A DNA stretch of 64,000 nucleotides from Basidiobolus ranarum (lineage: Eukaryota; Basidiobolomycota; Basidiobolomycetes; Basidiobolales). A program made the position numbers and the translations under genes. Of this stretch, positions 60,581 to 64,000 are shown in pieces. The notes under the pieces are model-generated. The model was not told the DNA's origin. It made no database searches and was given only the letters and a program-made list of their open reading frames with translations. Position 1 is the first letter of the stretch; every line of letters starts with the position of its first letter. Location of the stretch: assembly GCA_040143965.1 (NCBI GenBank), contig JASJQH010000001.1, positions 1 to 64,000 of the forward strand. Reading direction: 5' to 3'.

Positions 60581-60862
60581 TTAGATGCCCAACTTGGTAC
60601 GTCTCCAGTGTCTACGCTTGGCGTTGTATCTAATTGTGTTATCGGTTCTCAAACGGATCCAGTGAGGAATGGGTCTGTTCTGCTTTTGCTTCTTACCAAG
60701 AATGCGCTTGGTCTTGAATGACTTTTGGGAGGGCTGCGAAAGATATGCACATTAGTATAAGTGGAACATTGAGTTGGGTGTTGTCGTTATTTCTACTCTT
60801 ATATATGTTGAGTCTATAGCTATTAGATGGATGTACTTGTGTATCCAAAATTTACTCACCAT
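60581..60862 (-). CDS. RPL39: Ribosomal protein eL39
   Basis: Small basic protein at the exit of the ribosomal peptide tunnel. Coding exons are 60862-60860 (ATG only) and 60733-60581; joined they give 51 residues, exactly the family length. The sequence [32 protein letters not shown] and [14 protein letters not shown] is the textbook eL39. The intron starts GTGAGT immediately after the ATG, an arrangement also known for RPL39 in other fungi. Confidence 0.98.
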
Positions 60863-61258
60863 TGTGACAATAAGCCGGGAAGGAAGAGCTCTCGTCAGAA
60901 AGATCGTCCGAGTGATAAAGCTTGAATGCAGTCGGTCCAAGATCTGGGGTGCTTGATAAATAGGGCTGTATATGGAGTAATTCGAATTAAATTAACTAAT
61001 ATCAAAACACAAACTTATGAATCAACAGGGCAAATTGAAGCCAAATATCATATTTATCTGCAACTTCACATGATATTTATCTCCAACTTTACAAATGATC
61101 ATATATCTAATATGTTACAGCAAGCAGAGAATCACTTTAGCATCAGAAAACCGGTGTGCAAAACGAATGCGACATATTACAATCAAATTTGAAAAGTTTA
61201 TTTTGAAATTTTGATGTTTCAAAGTGTATAGAAGGGGGTAATTTAACAGGCAAGAAAA
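60863..61258. other. eL39 upstream / eL36 downstream region
   Basis: 396 bp between two genes on the same strand. Nothing specific is recognised. Confidence 0.5.
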
Positions 61259-61673
61259 TTAATGAGCACGACGAGATTCGGCGATGACATTGGACATCTC
61301 CTCAACCTTGGCCTTGGCACGGATGAATGTACCGAGTCTCTTCTTGGCAAGCTTACGAGCACGCTTATCCTTGGAGTTTTTCAACAATTCCATGATACGA
61401 CGTTCATAAGGAGCGAAACCAGCAACTTCACGGACGATTTCACGGACGAACTTAACGCGGTTGGAAGCAACCTAAAGAAATAATTCGCGATCAGTTAATG
61501 CTTCACTAACGTTTGGTGTATCTTCGAATACCATCGGGATCCATCCATTACAACATGATAAATAGCGAACTTACCCCCTTCTTGTGGGAAGGCTTGACCT
61601 TCAACTCACGACGAGTGGTGATGTGACCATGGTTAGCACCAAGGATGATACCGGATCTTTTAATGACGGCCAT
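61259..61673 (-). CDS. RPL36: Ribosomal protein eL36
   Basis: Large-subunit ribosomal protein. Exons are 61673-61575 and 61471-61259, giving 103 residues, the standard length. The recognisable core is [20 protein letters not shown], then [21 protein letters not shown] and the ending [14 protein letters not shown]. The intron falls after the codon for Gly33 ([13 protein letters not shown]) with a GTAAGT donor. Confidence 0.97.
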
Positions 61674-62027
61674 GTTTATCAACTCTTCAAACGAAAATAC
61701 ACGTTTCGTCGTGGAAGAAATAAGAGAAGGAGCAATCTACGAGGGCGTTCTTGGTGGTCATAAAGCTTCCAAATCCATCAAGTCGAACCTTTTTTTGCAT
61801 ATCACGTGTTGAAGTTCGAATTTTTTTTATTCTTTTATTTTCCTTTTTTCTTGGAAATATTGGTCATAGTTATATCGCTTTTAATCACGTGATTTCGATG
61901 GAATCATAAATCCAGTTGAATCTTCATGGGGATGGATGAGGTGAATGGGGGGAGGAAAATGATAAAGATCGTTAGGAGGCACTTGGAGTGTTCCAACATA
62001 TTAAAGTGACCTAGTACGCTATTTACC
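61674..62027. promoter_or_regulatory. Bidirectional promoter, eL36 / unknown gene
   Basis: Carries two CACGTG E-boxes: TCACGTGT at about 61802-61809 and the perfect palindrome TCACGTGA at about 61885-61892. Long T runs lie between them. Such sites bind Cbf1/bHLH factors; use here is inferred. Confidence 0.45.
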
Positions 62028-62477
62028 ATGGTTAATGGACAATTTATGTGCTCTAGATTTTTTCATCAATCGAAGGGTTTATTCATGAGGCTAGAGCCAT
62101 TAATACTCAGTACCTTAACCATCCAAAATTCTGTTACAACTCAGGAGTTACGGGAGGTTTGTCGTTCAGTAGAGAAAGTGGATAAAGAGATTGATAAAGC
62201 GATACTTTTACTTGAAAAAGAGAAATTAATCACTCGAGTTAGTGAACCAACCGTTAAGAATACTTCAAATTATGTTGGTCCGGGTGGTTTAAGTGCTGAA
62301 CAGGCAAGCTTTATTTCAGCTATGGAATAATTAATTTGGGGTTTGGAATGTTCATTGATTATTTACACTTTATCGTAGATATTTAATAAGGTTCAAGAAG
62401 CTAAACGAAGAGACGAAGAACATGGTCTTTATAAGCCATCAAACCTTCGCGAAGATATCAAGTGGAGAATGATATAA
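62028..62477 (+). CDS. Unknown small protein with a winged-helix-like segment
   Basis: Exons 62028-62303 and 62379-62477 join in phase to 124 residues if the intron has a GC donor (CAG|GCAAGC ... ATCGTAG). Without splicing the frame ends at 62330 after 100 residues. After an N-terminal basic, aromatic stretch (SRFFHQSKGLFMRLEPLILS) comes a helix-turn-helix-like section, TTQELREVCRSVEKVDKEID then KAILLLEKEKLITRVSEPT. Exon 2 adds a charged helix and a final KPSNLREDIKWRMI. It could be mitochondrial. I do not recognise the family. Confidence 0.45.
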
Positions 62478-62900
62478 GCCATTTACACCTAGAGGTTATT
62501 TTGATGTTCTATCAGTTTACAGAAATAAATCTATTCTCTGGCGTAACAATCCATTGGAGGATATGGGTTCATATTGAGATTTTATTCAAATTAGCTTTCT
62601 ATCAAAATCTATTCTTTAAGGTAAACAAATTTCTTCCACGCGTTGTTCGATTAAAAAGTAAAATAATTATCAAACAAAAGCAATCTATGATTTTATTAGC
62701 CAGAGGGATGAGGTTAATAATGAGAGATGATGGAGGGAGGGAGAGAAGGAACACAATGGCTTTACTTCTGTGTACTGGAAGACGATGGTAACAAATTCTT
62801 GACTTGAATTTGATGTAACGGATACTGTGTGTGCTTTGAAGAAGACTTATGATTACATAATAAGTGGAGGAATCGAAGGGGCTTGGAGATGCAGTATTCT
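62478..62900. other. Convergent 3' intergenic region
   Basis: Between the unknown gene and RAD23 stop codons. The open frame at 62462-62791 (+) overlaps the previous gene's end and looks random. Confidence 0.5.
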
Positions 62901-64000
62901 TTAAAATCCACTGTCAAACAAATAATTGGCAGCTAATTCCTCATTTTTATCGCAAGCAAAGTAGGCCTCAGTGGCGGTTTCACGATCAAATCCTAGAGCG
63001 ACCAGCTATGGTAGAGATGTTAATATATTTCTTATGAATATTGTATTAAATACTTCTGTAAAACTCTACCCTGTCTATGGCTTCCTTCTCTTGGTCGGAG
63101 ATTTGAATATATTGCATTTCTGGTTCTTCAGGATCGTAGTCTTCATCATCATCCATGTCATCATTATCAGCACTTAACAATTGGAAGAAGGTGTCCTGAT
63201 TCTCATTGATCAGCTGGAGAAGTTCAGGGTTAGCTTGACCAAGTTGTTGTAAAAGAGGTTGAAGTAACTCTGGGTTTTGTTGAACAAGTTGACGTAATTG
63301 CTGGAACTGTGGCTGGCTTGTAAGATACGAGAGATCAGCATCCTCCTCGTCCTGTTCTTCCATAGCGGCGGCATGTTCAGCTGCTGCAGTGAAAAGATTT
63401 TGAGGTTGACCTGGAGGATAGCATAAGGACAGTGTTACAATCGTGTATTGATTGAAAGGAGTTAAAAGAAACTATAATTACGAAGGCTAGAGGCCGTGAC
63501 TTCACGCTCTGGATGCTCAGGAATACCCTATTATATATCCCATGAGTATTTGTGACAATGATTAATATATATTTGTATTTCTAGAAACAAACATTCATCA
63601 AGTATTCCACTGCCCTATCAGGGTTATTGAAACTAGCACGCATTGCTTTTGTTATCTTTTCACGTTCGAATCCCATTTCCAACATATGTGAAATAGCTGC
63701 TTCATGCTCAGGCCCAGTTGCTTGAGTTCATAAGTTAGTTCGGGTAGTATCATAAAAACATGCATACAAAAGAAGTACCTAATTCTGCATCTACATTAGT
63801 AGCATTTTGGGTATTAGTGGGTGGTCTAGGGGCAGGTGTGTCATCTGGTTTGTCCTCAGAATTAGTTTGACGCTGATTAATTCGGGTGGGTGCCTGAGGG
63901 GTTTGAACTAGGACAGCAGGTGGGGCAGGTGTGGCTGGAGTGGCGGTGGTGGTAGCAGCTGAAGCAGCAGGTTGGGCTTTTGGCTGATTAAAAGTTACAA
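62901..64000 (-). CDS. RAD23: RAD23 ubiquitin receptor (N-terminal part beyond the window)
   Basis: Shuttles ubiquitylated proteins to the proteasome and, with Rad4/XPC, recognises DNA damage. Visible exons are 63983-63779, 63720-63593, 63527-63482, 63410-63070 and 63005-62901. In order they encode an Ala/Pro/Thr linker, UBA1 ([20 protein letters not shown]), [10 protein letters not shown], the XPC-binding domain ([20 protein letters not shown]) and UBA2 ([20 protein letters not shown]). It ends ANYLFDSGF and a stop. The exon at 63983 starts with PKAQPA, the usual residues just after the ubiquitin-like domain, so that domain lies to the right of the window. The order of domains is complete for Rad23. 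Confidence 0.96.

Overview
This window looks like nuclear DNA from a fungus, probably an early-diverging filamentous lineage. The evidence is AT-rich sequence, many short GT-AG introns with CTAAT-like branch points, and genes typical of fungi: a MIM1-type outer-membrane factor, neutral trehalase, DAHP synthase and Tah18. Alongside these sit genes missing from yeasts but present in animals and basal fungi: a Shaker-like voltage-gated K+ channel, an Integrator INTS10-like subunit and an IFRD protein. My guess is Mucoromycota or Zoopagomycota (Entomophthoromycotina), but no rRNA or tRNA is present to settle it. I rebuilt the gene models by joining exons and checking that reading phase is kept across every junction.

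Layout: 1.1-2.2 kb carnitine carrier (+); 2.8-5.0 neutral trehalase (-); 6.0-7.9 threonine dehydratase (-); 9.1-15.0 intronless RRP5 (+); 15.6-17.9 Tah18/NDOR1 (+); 18.2-18.7 prefoldin 2 (-); 19.7-21.3 IFRD (+); 21.7-22.1 mitochondrial ACP (-); 23.2-25.6 CCR4 deadenylase (+); 26.2-28.7 SEC23 (-); 29.0-29.2 a small candidate gene ending in a CaaX box (+); 29.2-30.6 RPN11 (-); 31.0-31.4 MoaE/MOCS2B (+); 32.0-32.9 GID8 (-); 33.5-35.6 Kv channel (+); 35.9-36.1 small basic protein (-); 36.5-38.4 double-BIR survivin-like protein (+); 38.8-39.2 MIM1 (+); 40.6-41.8 DAHP synthase (+); 42.8-43.7 LPMO-like secreted protein (+); 45.3-46.6 CBM9-like secreted protein (+); 47.8-50.6 INTS10-like (+); 51.1-52.3 glucose-6-phosphate 1-epimerase (-); 53.1-57.9 BRO1/ALIX (+); 58.4-59.5 alpha-arrestin (-); 60.6-60.9 eL39 (-); 61.3-61.7 eL36 (-); 62.0-62.5 unknown small protein (+); 62.9-64.0 RAD23, cut by the window end (-).

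The genes are mostly housekeeping and unlinked in pathway, as expected in a eukaryote. There is no operon, transposon, CRISPR array or rRNA. Three local groupings may mean something: the two secreted carbohydrate-related proteins in a low-density stretch (42.8-46.6 kb), the convergent BRO1/alpha-arrestin pair, and the two neighbouring ribosomal protein genes. The items most worth following up are the 52-residue CaaX gene (possible lipopeptide pheromone or other prenylated peptide), the Kv channel, the INTS10-like protein and the MoaE protein with an altered catalytic tail.
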